Made by a program: the position numbers and the translations under genes
Shown here: one piece after another, positions 45,515 through 54,095 of the stretch
Layout: the number at the start of each line of letters is the position of its first letter
Numbering within the stretch: position 1 is the stretch's first letter
The notes under the pieces: model-generated
Seen by the model: only the letters and a program-made list of their open reading frames with translations
Told to the model about the DNA's origin: nothing
Databases searched by the model: none
DNA from: Ruegeria sp. HKCCD4315
Lineage (GTDB): Bacteria > Pseudomonadota > Alphaproteobacteria > Rhodobacterales > Rhodobacteraceae
DNA length: 64,000 bases
Assembly (NCBI RefSeq): GCF_013112245.1
Contig: NZ_WVRN01000001.1
Coordinates: 3,471,001 to 3,535,000 of the forward strand
Direction: 5' to 3'

Positions 45515-46180
45515 ATGGCGCGTCTGTTTCACGTTCCCCTCTCTCCGTATTGCCGAAAGGTCCGATTGTCTTTGGCCGAGAAGAAGATCGAAGTTGAATT
45601 GGTCGAGGAGCGATATTGGGAACAGGATCCGGACTTTCTGCGCCGAAATCCGGCGGGAAAAGTGCCGGTGTTGCGTCTGGATGGGCAAATCATGTCGGAA
45701 AGTGCGGCGATCTGCGAATATATCGAAGAAACCCGCCCCGAACCGCCCTTGATGCCGAAAAACCCCGAAGCCCGGTTTGAAGTTCGTCGCCTTGTGGGAT
45801 GGTTTGACGACAAGTTCCATCACGAAGTGACATCGAAGCTTTTATATGAGCGGGTGAACAAGAAGGTGACCGGTCAGGGATACCCGGACAGTAAAAATGT
45901 CAAACAGGGTGCCAAGGCGATCAAGTATCATCTGGACTATATGGCCTGGCTGCTGGATCACCGCCGATGGCTGGCCGGGGATCAAATGACTTTGGCCGAT
46001 TTCGCGGCGGCGGCACATTTGTCGGCGTTGGATTATATCTCGGACGTAGACTGGAACCGCAGCCAGGTGGTCAAAGATTGGTACGCGAAGATCAAGTCGC
46101 GCCCGGCGTTTCGGTCCATTCTGGCGGATCAGGTGCCAGGGTTTCGGCCGCCGCCTCATTACGCCGATCTGGATTTCTGA
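45515..46180 (+). CDS. Glutathione S-transferase family protein
   Basis: A 221-residue protein with an N-terminal thioredoxin-fold domain. It starts [20 protein letters not shown] and contains the GSH-binding [20 protein letters not shown] segment. A helical C-terminal domain contains [20 protein letters not shown]. The SPYCRK motif suggests a cysteine- or serine-type active site of a bacterial or beta-like class; the substrate is not predictable. The start at 45515 is the one that begins the domain. It lies 58 bases after mtgA, and queG follows on the same strand. Confidence 0.88.
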   Translation: MARLFHVPLSPYCRKVRLSLAEKKIEVELVEERYWEQDPDFLRRNPAGKVPVLRLDGQIMSESAAICEYIEETRPEPPLMPKNPEARFEVRRLVGWFDDKFHHEVTSKLLYERVNKKVTGQGYPDSKNVKQGAKAIKYHLDYMAWLLDHRRWLAGDQMTLADFAAAAHLSALDYISDVDWNRSQVVKDWYAKIKSRPAFRSILADQVPGFRPPPHYADLDF

Positions 46181-46251
46181 TAGGTTCAGCAGGGGGCTGT
46201 CTGCCCCCATCGCGCCGCGGGCGCGATTCCCCCGAAGGTATTTTTGGCCAG

Positions 46252-47289
46252 ATGAAGAGCGGATCAGATCTGAAGGAAAAGCTGGTGCAACAGGCCCTGA
46301 CAGAGGGGTTTGTGTCGTGCCGTGTGTGCCGTCCATGGGATGTTCCGCAAGTGCCTGAGCGCCTTGGGGCGTTTTTGGAGGCCGGGTATCACGGACAGAT
46401 GGGGTGGATGGCTGAGCGGGTGCATTGGCGCGGTGATCCCGCCGCCCTGTGGCCTGAGGCGCGGTCTGTGATCATGTTGGCTGAAAGCTACACGCCAGAG
46501 CATAACCCGACAGAGGTTCTGAACCATCCGGATCGCGGCGCTATTTCCGTTTATGCACAGAACAAGGATTACCATGATCTGGTCAAGAAACGCCTCAAGC
46601 GATTGGCGCGATGGCTGATTGCTGAAGCGGGGGGCGAAGTGAAGGTTTTTGTCGACACCGCTCCGGTTCCGGAAAAAGCCTTGGGGCATGCTGCTGGCCT
46701 TGGTTGGCAGGGTAAGCATACCAACCTTGTAGGTCGTGAATGGGGGAATTGGGCTTTTATAGGCTCTGTTTTTACCACAATTGAGCTGCCGTCGGATGCG
46801 CCGGAAGTAGATCACTGTGGTTCGTGTCGCGCCTGTCTGGACAGCTGCCCGACCGATGCGTTTCCGGCCCCGTATCAATTGGATGCACGGCGGTGCATTT
46901 CGTACCTGACCATTGAGCACAAGGGTCCAGTGGAGCCCGAGTTGCGCAATAAGATGGGCAATCGGATCTATGGTTGCGATGACTGCTTGGCGGCTTGTCC
47001 CTGGAACAAGTTTGCTGTCGCCGCCAGCGATATACGCTATGCCGCCCGGGCTGATCTGAAAGCACCGTCGCTGGCAGAGCTGGCGGCGCTAGATGATGCG
47101 GCCTTTCGTGCGAAGTTCTCTGGTTCGCCCATCAAGCGCATCGGGCGGGATCGGTTCGTCCGGAATGTGCTTTACGCCATTGGAAACTCGGGGCAGTCAA
47201 ACTTGAGGCCGGTTGCACAGGTGTTGACAAGCGACCCGGATGAAACCGTGGCCGACGCGGCGCGCTGGGCGGTGGAACAGCTGTCATAA
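46252..47289 (+). CDS. queG: Epoxyqueuosine reductase
   Basis: A 345-residue cobalamin-dependent iron-sulfur enzyme that reduces epoxyqueuosine to queuosine in tRNA wobble position 34. Two [4Fe-4S] motifs are present: [16 protein letters not shown] and [13 protein letters not shown]. Conserved family segments are also present (GYHGQMGWM and [20 protein letters not shown]), and a C-terminal HEAT-like part ([18 protein letters not shown]) follows. The start at 46252 is the only ATG near the expected N-terminus, but its ribosome-binding site is weak and it lies in an intergenic TTTTTGGCCAGATGAAG string. Confidence 0.93.
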   Translation: MKSGSDLKEKLVQQALTEGFVSCRVCRPWDVPQVPERLGAFLEAGYHGQMGWMAERVHWRGDPAALWPEARSVIMLAESYTPEHNPTEVLNHPDRGAISVYAQNKDYHDLVKKRLKRLARWLIAEAGGEVKVFVDTAPVPEKALGHAAGLGWQGKHTNLVGREWGNWAFIGSVFTTIELPSDAPEVDHCGSCRACLDSCPTDAFPAPYQLDARRCISYLTIEHKGPVEPELRNKMGNRIYGCDDCLAACPWNKFAVAASDIRYAARADLKAPSLAELAALDDAAFRAKFSGSPIKRIGRDRFVRNVLYAIGNSGQSNLRPVAQVLTSDPDETVADAARWAVEQLS

Positions 47290-47361
47290 ATGCCGCAAAC
47301 AGGCTGGACGCGTCGCGCATAACCGCTACACCCATTCGCAGCGAAAAGTAAGGAGGACCCG

Positions 47362-49365
47362 ATGACTCTGTCTTTGGGGGTGGATACGGGCGGAACCTAT
47401 ACCGATGCGGTGTTGATCCGGGATGAGAAAGAGGTGATCGCCTCGGCCAAGTCGCTGACCACGCGTGCGGATTTGGCCATCGGTGTGGGCAAGGCGATCT
47501 CTGTCGTGTTGGAAGACGCGCAGGTCTCGCCGGATCAGATCGCGATGGCGTCTTTGTCCACGACACTGGCCACAAATGCTTTGGTTGAAGGGCAGGGTGG
47601 GCGTGTCGCGCTGATCTATATCGGGTTCAAGACGAGTGATCTTGTAAAGCATGGTCTGAAGAACGCGCTGAAAGATGACCCGGCGCTTGTGATTGCGGGT
47701 GGTCATACACATTCCGGCAGCGAGGCTGCGCCGCTGGATACTGCCGGTTTGGAGCAGTTTTTAGACACTCACAAAGGGATTTCTGGCTTTGCGATTGCGG
47801 CCCAGTTCGCAACCCGAAACCCAGCGCATGAGCTGGAAGCGGCGCGGATCGTATCTGAAAGGACCGGTGCGCCGGTGACATGTTCGCATCATTTGTCGGC
47901 CAAGTTGAACGGGCCGAAACGTGCTGTGACGGCGGTACTGAATGCGCGATTGATCGGAATGATCGACCGCTTGATCGGACGCGCGCAAGATCAATTGCGC
48001 GTTCTGGGAATCTCGGCCCCGATGATGGTGGTTCGCGGCGATGGAGCTTTGATGAGCGCCGAACAGGCGCGGCAGCGCCCGATTGAGACCATCCTGAGTG
48101 GTCCGGCGGCTTCGATTGTCGGCGCGCGCTGGCTGACCGGGGCTGACAATGCGCTGGTGTCGGATGTCGGAGGCACCACAACTGATGTAGCGCTGATCCG
48201 GGACGGCAAGCCAGCTATTGATCCGGGCGGCGCGCAAGTCGGTGGATTTCGAACCATGGTCGAGGCTGTGGCGATGCGCACACATGGTTTGGGTGGGGAC
48301 AGCCAGGTTCATGTTGTGACCGAAGGGTTGCAGGGCGGCGTGTTTCTGGGCCCCCGGCGCGTTTTGCCTGTGTCATTGATCGCAGCGGAAGCGCCTGAGG
48401 TTGTGCACGCCATTCTGGACGAACAATTGCGGGCGACCACGGTGGGCGAGCACGACACCCGATTTGTACGACGCGTGCCGGGTGTGCATGCGGATGGTGT
48501 CGGCGCTCGGGAAGAGATGTTGTTGGAACGTCTGGGCGATCAGGTTCTTCCGCTTGGCGCACTGCTGCGGTCGCGGATGGAGAATGGCGCAATGAATCGC
48601 TTGGTCGACCGCGGGATCATTCAGGTCTCGGGCGTGACGCCGTCGGACGCGAGTCATGTATTAGGCCGCGTCGATGCTTGGGATTCTGAAGCTGCACGCA
48701 AGGCCTTGGAACTGGTGGCCCGGAAACGGGTCGGATCCGGGGACATGCTGGCAAATTCGCCAGAGGCATTGGCGCAGATGATCGTGGATCAATTGACGGA
48801 ACAGACCAGTTTGACCTTGTTAGAGGCTGCTTTTGATGAAGAGCAGGATGATTTCGGATTGTCACCCCAGGAATTGGCGCGGCATGTGTTGACGCAGCGT
48901 GGGTTGGCGCAACATCGTGGGTTGTTGTCGTTAAATGCCGCGTTGAACGTGGATGTGGTGGGCCTTGGAGCGTCAGCCCCCAGCTATTACCCCGCAGTGG
49001 GCGAGCGGTTGCATTGTCGCATGATCCTGCCCGAGCACGCTGGCGTAGCGAATGCGATCGGCGCGGTTGTTGGAAGACTGACATTGCGGCGGTCTGGTAC
49101 GGTCACGTCACCGACCGAAGGGCGGTATCGTGTGCATCTTGAGGACGGGCCACAGGATTTTTCTGCATCGGATGAAGCGCTGGCGTTGTTGGAACGGGTT
49201 TTGAAATTCGAAGCCGAGAGTGCAGTCAGAGAAGCTGGCGCGGAAGATATCCGGGTGATCGTGGATCGCGATATCAAAACGGCGCGGGTCGAGGCCAAGG
49301 ATGTTTTTGTCGAAGCCATGATTACGGTCGAGGCAAGCGGGCGACCAAGGGTGGCGACAGGCTAG
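47362..49365 (+). CDS. Hydantoinase/oxoprolinase family protein
   Basis: A 667-residue protein of the HyuA-like hydantoinase A/5-oxoprolinase family. The N-terminal ASKHA motif GVDTGGTYTDAV binds phosphate, and SDVGGTTTDVALIRDGKP is the second nucleotide motif. It is shorter than full 5-oxoprolinases (about 1200 residues) and stands without an obvious HyuB partner, so the substrate is open: a cyclic amide or ketone-carboxylating relative is possible. An AGGAGGACC ribosome-binding site precedes the ATG. A hairpin (CCCCCTGAA/TTCAGAGGGG) follows the stop. Confidence 0.82.
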   Translation: MTLSLGVDTGGTYTDAVLIRDEKEVIASAKSLTTRADLAIGVGKAISVVLEDAQVSPDQIAMASLSTTLATNALVEGQGGRVALIYIGFKTSDLVKHGLKNALKDDPALVIAGGHTHSGSEAAPLDTAGLEQFLDTHKGISGFAIAAQFATRNPAHELEAARIVSERTGAPVTCSHHLSAKLNGPKRAVTAVLNARLIGMIDRLIGRAQDQLRVLGISAPMMVVRGDGALMSAEQARQRPIETILSGPAASIVGARWLTGADNALVSDVGGTTTDVALIRDGKPAIDPGGAQVGGFRTMVEAVAMRTHGLGGDSQVHVVTEGLQGGVFLGPRRVLPVSLIAAEAPEVVHAILDEQLRATTVGEHDTRFVRRVPGVHADGVGAREEMLLERLGDQVLPLGALLRSRMENGAMNRLVDRGIIQVSGVTPSDASHVLGRVDAWDSEAARKALELVARKRVGSGDMLANSPEALAQMIVDQLTEQTSLTLLEAAFDEEQDDFGLSPQELARHVLTQRGLAQHRGLLSLNAALNVDVVGLGASAPSYYPAVGERLHCRMILPEHAGVANAIGAVVGRLTLRRSGTVTSPTEGRYRVHLEDGPQDFSASDEALALLERVLKFEAESAVREAGAEDIRVIVDRDIKTARVEAKDVFVEAMITVEASGRPRVATG

Positions 49366-49366
49366 C

Positions 49367-49392
49367 CCCCCTGAAGAGTTCAGAGGGGCCGG
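49367..49392 (+). terminator. Hairpin between the hydantoinase gene and msrA
   Basis: CCCC-CTGAA and TTCAG-A-GGGG pair around GAG with one bulged A, immediately after the plus-strand stop and 13 bases from the convergent msrA stop. It lacks a T-run. Confidence 0.45.
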
Positions 49393-49404
49393 GCAGGTGG
49401 TGCT

Positions 49405-49917
49405 TTATTCTGCGGCGCTGGCGCGTTTAGGAAGGACCCAATCCGGGCGCGGGAAGTGGCAGGTATAGCCGTTCGGAATGCGCTCCAGATAATCCTGATG
49501 CTCTGGCTCGGCCTCCCAGAAATCTCCGACAGGTTCAACTTCGGTCACGACCTTGCCGGGCCACAGGCCACTGGCGTTCACGTCAGCGATGGTATCGACC
49601 GCAACCTGCTGCTGAGCGTCGTCCACATAATAGATTGCCGAGCGATAGCTCATGCCGCGATCGTTGCCTTGACGGTTAATCGTAGTCGGATCGTGGATTT
49701 GGAAAAAGAACTCCAACAGGTCGCGATAGCTGATCTGCGACGGATCAAACCAGATCTCGATCCCTTCGGCGTGGGTACCGTGGTTGCGATAGGTCGCGTT
49801 GGGCACATCGCCGCCGGTGTAACCGACGCGGGTGCGTGAAACGCCCGGCATTTTGCGGATCAGGTCCTGCATGCCCCAAAAGCAGCCTCCGGCCAGTACA
49901 GCGCGTTGTTCGGTCAT
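49405..49917 (-). CDS. msrA: Peptide-methionine (S)-S-oxide reductase MsrA
   Basis: A 170-residue enzyme with the active-site motif GCFWG at residues 11-15 (nucleophile Cys12) and the conserved VGYTGG and RNHGTHAE segments that bind the sulfoxide. No recycling cysteines are seen near the C-terminus (LPKRASAAE), so it probably uses an alternative resolving route or direct thioredoxin reduction. The start overlaps the msrB stop as TGATG, so the two sulfoxide reductases are coupled. No signal peptide: cytoplasmic. Confidence 0.95.
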   Translation of the reverse strand: MTEQRAVLAGGCFWGMQDLIRKMPGVSRTRVGYTGGDVPNATYRNHGTHAEGIEIWFDPSQISYRDLLEFFFQIHDPTTINRQGNDRGMSYRSAIYYVDDAQQQVAVDTIADVNASGLWPGKVVTEVEPVGDFWEAEPEHQDYLERIPNGYTCHFPRPDWVLPKRASAAE

Positions 49918-50363
49918 CAGATGTCCTCCACATGAATCAGATATTCGCCATATCCTTCGGCTTCCATTTCATCGCGATGGACGAACCGAAGAGAGGCGGA
50001 GTTGATGCAATAGCGTAGCCCGCCATGTTCGCGTGGACCGTCGGGGAAGACATGCCCCAGATGGCTGTCGCCGTGTTTCGAGCGGACCTCGGTCCGGATC
50101 ATACCATGCGTTGTATCGCGAAACTCTTCTACATGTTCATGGATGATCGGCTTGGTAAAACTGGGCCAGCCGCACCCGGATTCGTATTTGTGGGTCGAGG
50201 CGAAAAGCGGCTCACCTGATACGATGTCCACATAGATCCCCGGTTCCTTGTTGTTCAGGTATTTTCCGGTGCCTGGACGTTCAGTCCCACTGCGTTGAGT
50301 GACGTGAAACTCTTCGGGCGAAAGCGCAGCGATGGCCGTGGGGTCTTTGGTATAGCGGGTCAT
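49917..50363 (-). CDS. msrB: Peptide-methionine (R)-S-oxide reductase MsrB
   Basis: A 148-residue enzyme from the ATG at 50363, preceded by GGAGGATCC. The catalytic cysteine is Cys119 in [11 protein letters not shown], and Cys64 in ESGCGWPSF is the resolving cysteine. The two CXXC zinc motifs found in many MsrB proteins are absent, so this is the zinc-free form. It reduces the R-sulfoxide of methionine, complementing MsrA, which is encoded immediately downstream with an overlapping start. A longer in-frame extension upstream has no suitable ribosome-binding site. Confidence 0.94.
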   Translation of the reverse strand: MTRYTKDPTAIAALSPEEFHVTQRSGTERPGTGKYLNNKEPGIYVDIVSGEPLFASTHKYESGCGWPSFTKPIIHEHVEEFRDTTHGMIRTEVRSKHGDSHLGHVFPDGPREHGGLRYCINSASLRFVHRDEMEAEGYGEYLIHVEDI

Positions 50364-50507
50364 GGATCCTCCGGCTGGTAAAGTATTGTGCCATAATTTG
50401 GGGACTGCAGAGGGGAAAGCAAAGCGATATTTCAACCGGCTCTCGTAGTCGTGCAAGTGATCTGACTGCTGACGAACCGCGTATCAGATTTAAAGGGAGG
50501 ACAAGAC

Positions 50508-51029
50508 ATGTTCAGATTGCTGCTTTTGACTGCCCTGATCTTACTGGGACGTGCCGTTCAGGCCGCGCCGGTGACCGGTGAGTTCGCCTCGATCGACGGG
50601 GGAACATTGGCCATTGAAGATTGGCGTGGCCAACCGGTACTGGTGGTCAATACCGCGTCACACTGTGGCTTCACCGGGCAATATGAGGCCCTACAAAAGG
50701 TATTTGACGCCTATTCCGACAAAGGGTTGGTCGTTCTCGCGGTCCCCTCAGATTCGTTCAATCAGGAACTTGGGTCCGCCGAAGAGGTAAAACAGTTCTG
50801 CGAGATGAACTATGGGCTGACGTTGCCGATGACAGATATTACGCCGGTTAAGGGAAAAGACGCCCACCCGTTTTACAAAGCCGTCGCCGCCCAGACTGGG
50901 TTCACGCCCAAGTGGAACTTTAACAAGATCCTGATCGATCCAGCGGGCGAAGTGGTTGCGACCTATGGTTCGAACGTCAAACCCGATTCTCGCAAGCTGT
51001 TGTCTCAGGTCGAAGCTTTGCTGCCCTGA
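50508..51029 (+). CDS. Glutathione peroxidase family protein, exported
   Basis: A 173-residue protein with an N-terminal signal peptide (LLLLTALILLGRAVQAAP) and a thioredoxin-like peroxidase domain. The active-site cysteine is Cys53 in NTASHCGFTGQYE (cysteine, not selenocysteine), and WNFNKILIDPAGEVV holds the conserved tryptophan and asparagine. Periplasmic export suggests defence against external peroxides, probably with thioredoxin-type reductants. A GGGAGGACAAG ribosome-binding site precedes the ATG. It is divergent from msrBA, so oxidative-damage genes cluster here. The 3' end overlaps the EamA gene by 25 bases. Confidence 0.9.
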   Translation: MFRLLLLTALILLGRAVQAAPVTGEFASIDGGTLAIEDWRGQPVLVVNTASHCGFTGQYEALQKVFDAYSDKGLVVLAVPSDSFNQELGSAEEVKQFCEMNYGLTLPMTDITPVKGKDAHPFYKAVAAQTGFTPKWNFNKILIDPAGEVVATYGSNVKPDSRKLLSQVEALLP

Positions 51030-51892
51030 GCGGGTTGCCGCGAGAGTTGGACGGCAAGAATGCCAAGTGTTGTGACGCCCACGCCAACGGCATCCATGGC
51101 TCCTAACTTTTCGCCCAGCAGGATCGCCGCGATTGTGACCCCGAATACAGGGTTGAGGAAATGAAATGTTGCCGCCCTGACGGCACCAATGCGGTCCAGC
51201 AGCAAGAACCAAATCAGCGTCGCGAGCAGCCCGGGGAACAAAGTGGTATAAGTGAACGCCAGCGCCAGTGGCAGAGTCGGGTGGATATAAATGGTTTCAA
51301 AGATAGGTGCTGCGACAAACAAGGCCGCTGAGCCAACCAACATTTGAAGCCCCACCACCATCATAAAGTTCCCACCAGACGTCGCGCCGCGAACCGCGAG
51401 CGTGGCAAATGTCAACGCTAGGGCTCCGATACCGCAAAGTGCGACCCCGAACATATCGACACCCGCACTGACCCGACTGCTCATGATCAGCGCAACACCT
51501 GCGAAACCTGCGAACAAACCAAGTATGCCAAGCGGGCGTAACCTCTCCTTGAAAATCAACCACCCTGCCAGCGCCACCAACAAGGGCATTGTGGATGCGA
51601 TAATGGCGGCGACCGAGGCTTCTACCGTTTGCATGGCATAGAAGTTTAGACCCAAATAAAGGGCATTTTGGCAAATTCCGAACAGGATCGTTGCGCGCCA
51701 CTGGTTCCGGGTCAGGTGCCAGCTTTGGCCCATCGCCCTTGCAATCATCACGCCCAGAACACCGGAGATCAGAAACCGCAAGGCCAGCGAAAACAAAGGT
51801 GAGGCATCTGCAACGATAATACGCGCCGAGGTAAAGGCAGACGACCAGATCAGAGCAAATGTAAGCCCCATGGCTATGGCGCGCAGATCCAT
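51005..51892 (-). CDS. EamA/DMT family permease
   Basis: A 295-residue membrane protein with about ten helices in two EamA repeats. It begins AIAMGLTFALIWSSAFTSARI and includes LYLGLNFYAMQTVEASVAAI in the first repeat and FHFLNPVFGVTIAAILLGE in the second. Drug/metabolite transporters of this type export or import small metabolites; the substrate is unknown. It overlaps the convergent peroxidase gene by 25 bases and is divergent from the BCCT-like gene. Confidence 0.88.
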   Translation of the reverse strand: MDLRAIAMGLTFALIWSSAFTSARIIVADASPLFSLALRFLISGVLGVMIARAMGQSWHLTRNQWRATILFGICQNALYLGLNFYAMQTVEASVAAIIASTMPLLVALAGWLIFKERLRPLGILGLFAGFAGVALIMSSRVSAGVDMFGVALCGIGALALTFATLAVRGATSGGNFMMVVGLQMLVGSAALFVAAPIFETIYIHPTLPLALAFTYTTLFPGLLATLIWFLLLDRIGAVRAATFHFLNPVFGVTIAAILLGEKLGAMDAVGVGVTTLGILAVQLSRQPAQGSKAST

Positions 51893-52068
51893 GGAGACCC
51901 CCTGTCATGTTGGGCGGACTGTTCCCGATTTTCCCACTCGCTGCAAGTTGCCTGCGCCAAAAAAGACACGCAGGTAACATGCGGTGTGATTTGTGCATGT
52001 TTTTATTGATTGATCAGCCAATAAACTATAACGGCGTGACGATCTGACCAAACAAGGGAGGTTTGTCA

Positions 52069-53271
52069 GTGCTTCTGGAGTACATACTATCTTTTGGCGT
52101 CCTGCTGGCATTGGGCCTGGTCGCTTTCTTCGTCGTGAAATGGTGGAACCTGCGTTGCGTTGGTGTGACACCGGTTCATCTGTTCACGTTCATCGCGATC
52201 CTGTTCACATCCGGTCTGGATGTCGGCCTGATCATGTTCCCGCTGACCGAATTCGGCGGCTATGCCGAAGACCCTGCTTATGCATTCGCCAATCCGCTGG
52301 CGATCGAGTTTGGGTTCTGGGGCTTTCTGATCTGGGCGTTCTACTTCCTGACAGCCTTCTATTTCTGCGTCATCGAGCCGCGCGTGAAGTTCTTTGAAAT
52401 CCCACTGGTCAAGCTGATCAACAACGTGGTCATCATTGGCACCTGCGCTTTCACCGCCAGCCTGTTCCTGATCTATCTGCCCGGCTACCTGCCCGAGGTC
52501 GGAGACGGCGAATCGGTCGTAACCACGTTCTACATCATTGTATTTGTGGTCATCCTGGCGGCGGCCTATTCGTCGACTGACCTGAAATACGTACGCATCC
52601 TGTCGGTGGGTTCGACCTTCCTGTTCCTGGCTTTGATCATCGGTATGTGGGCCGCAGCAGGCATGGGCGTAACCGGGTTTGTGGAAACCGGCAGCAATAT
52701 TGGTGCCTATTTCGCCAACCTGCACAAGTTTGTCCTGCCGCTGACCGACTATCACGCCTTTTACCTGTTCTGGTGGTTCGCTTGGTCGATCATGATCGGT
52801 CAGTTCACCTCGCGCTTTGTGGGCGGTCTGACCACGTGGCAATTGCTGGCGGCACTGTTGATCTTTCCGTCCATCCCGCTGGGTATCTGGTTCACGGTTC
52901 TGTACTATTACCACCTCAACGGCATCAGCACCGCTGGTATCACCAACATCGCGATGGTGATCGTTGGCGTAACCTTTGTGATCAACTCGCTCGACTCGCT
53001 GATCCGCCTCTACACAGACAACCTGAACATGACGGTTGAGCGGTTCGGTAAGGCCCCATATGTGGCGGGCAACGTCGTGCTGCTGTTCGTCCTGACTTTG
53101 CTTTTCCAAAGCCAGTGGCTTCAAATCCAGTGGATCGGCGCGGTGGTTGTTGGTCTGTATCTGGCCTGCGTGGTCTATATCCTGATCACAAAGCGCAAAG
53201 AGGTGTTGAGCATCGATGCGATGCCTGAAGGCCGCGATCTGGACTTCCATAAGGTTGAGACGGTTCACTAA
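52069..53271 (+). CDS. BCCT-like polytopic membrane protein
   Basis: About 400 residues. The start is the GTG at 52069 with GGGAGG 7 bases upstream; a TTG at 52063 is too close to that site. About ten to eleven hydrophobic helices are visible. The segment FYLFWWFAWSIMIGQFTSRF, followed by a PSIPLGIWFTVL helix, resembles the tryptophan-rich core of betaine/choline/carnitine transporters. The protein is about 100 residues shorter than usual for that family and lacks the long cytosolic ends. Transport of a compatible solute or related compound is inference. A strong terminator follows. Confidence 0.62.
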   Translation: MLLEYILSFGVLLALGLVAFFVVKWWNLRCVGVTPVHLFTFIAILFTSGLDVGLIMFPLTEFGGYAEDPAYAFANPLAIEFGFWGFLIWAFYFLTAFYFCVIEPRVKFFEIPLVKLINNVVIIGTCAFTASLFLIYLPGYLPEVGDGESVVTTFYIIVFVVILAAAYSSTDLKYVRILSVGSTFLFLALIIGMWAAAGMGVTGFVETGSNIGAYFANLHKFVLPLTDYHAFYLFWWFAWSIMIGQFTSRFVGGLTTWQLLAALLIFPSIPLGIWFTVLYYYHLNGISTAGITNIAMVIVGVTFVINSLDSLIRLYTDNLNMTVERFGKAPYVAGNVVLLFVLTLLFQSQWLQIQWIGAVVVGLYLACVVYILITKRKEVLSIDAMPEGRDLDFHKVETVH

Positions 53272-53295
53272 TCGTCGATCAAATCACTGATCTGA

Positions 53296-53321
53296 GGGGC
53301 ACCCCAAAGGTGCCCCTTTTT
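53296..53321 (+). terminator. Rho-independent terminator of the BCCT-like gene
   Basis: GGGGCACC pairs with GGTGCCCC around CCAAA, followed by TTTTTCG, 24 bases after the stop codon. Confidence 0.9.
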
Positions 53322-53386
53322 CGTTGCATCTTGGCGACCATCAGGTTTGCCCTATGTTTCACCGGGAAAGACGAAAGGTGTGCAGA

Positions 53387-53620
53387 GTGCTGGAAGAAAA
53401 ACGCAAAGATCTTGACTCAGAGAAACAGAAGAAAATTCTGATGCGTCTGGTCGAAGCACTTAGCCAACTTGATCCTGATCTGTATTACAGACCGACTAGT
53501 GACATTGCCTTGCATCTGGAAAAGTATATTCGCGGTGACGCGAAGCTGACGTCTGACGAACGGTCGCTGATGGAGCGGTTGAGCCGCCGTGACCTGGAGG
53601 TCTTGCTGAGCTTGCATTGA
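53387..53620 (+). CDS. Small helical protein of unknown function
   Basis: About 77 residues if translation begins at the GTG at 53387, which has AAAGG 8 bases upstream; an ATG at 53354 without a clear ribosome-binding site would give 88. It is highly charged and predicted all-helical (LEEKRKDLDSEKQKKILMRL then ALSQLDPDLYYRP). No domain is recognised. The clean stop, balanced composition and position between two terminators support a real gene. Confidence 0.55.
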   Translation: MLEEKRKDLDSEKQKKILMRLVEALSQLDPDLYYRPTSDIALHLEKYIRGDAKLTSDERSLMERLSRRDLEVLLSLH

Positions 53621-53624
53621 GGCC

Positions 53625-53655
53625 AAAGAAAAAGGGCCCCCAATTGGCGGCCCTT
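53625..53655 (-). terminator. Rho-independent terminator of the HU gene
   Basis: On the minus strand AAGGGCC pairs with GGCCCTT, followed by TTTCTTT. It lies 23 bases after the HU gene stop. The inverted stem could also end the small plus-strand gene. Confidence 0.75.
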
Positions 53656-53677
53656 GATCATGTCGAAAAAACGGAAC

Positions 53678-53965
53678 TTAGCCGTTCACGCTGTCCTTCA
53701 GCGCTTTCGCGATGGTCATTTTCACAACCTTGTCGGCTTCTTTGGTGAAGGTTTCACCAGTGGCCGGGTTGCGGACCTGACGCTCGGGGCGCTCGCGGCA
53801 GTAGATTTTGCCGACGCCGGGCAGCGTCACTGCGCCACCGGCAGAAACTTCGCGGGTGATCAGGCCGGTGATGGCCTCCAGCGCCGCGTTCGCGGATTTC
53901 TTGTCGGTTCCCATTTCCTCAGCGAGAGCAGCAACCAGCTGAGTCTTAGTCATAGGCTTTGCCAT
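53678..53965 (-). CDS. HU-family DNA-binding protein
   Basis: A 95-residue nucleoid protein of the HU/IHF family. The N-terminal helices (TKTQLVAALAEEMGTDKKSA) lead to the beta-arm region with the conserved GVGKIYCRERPERQVRNPATG. That last segment contains the RNPATG arm motif that intercalates into DNA with its proline. It has a GGAGACC ribosome-binding site; a second ATG four codons in is an alternative start. HU versus IHF cannot be fully settled, but HU is more likely given the arm sequence. Confidence 0.9.
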   Translation of the reverse strand: MAKPMTKTQLVAALAEEMGTDKKSANAALEAITGLITREVSAGGAVTLPGVGKIYCRERPERQVRNPATGETFTKEADKVVKMTIAKALKDSVNG

Positions 53966-54095
53966 TTCTTGGTCTCCTTAACGTGCCCGATCTATAGGGC
54001 CTCACCGCGTAACTGTAACGGGATATTGTGGGCGAACACAACGAATAGTAGCGCTGAAACCCCTAAAAATATGGGGAAAACGTTGCTTTTTTGCG

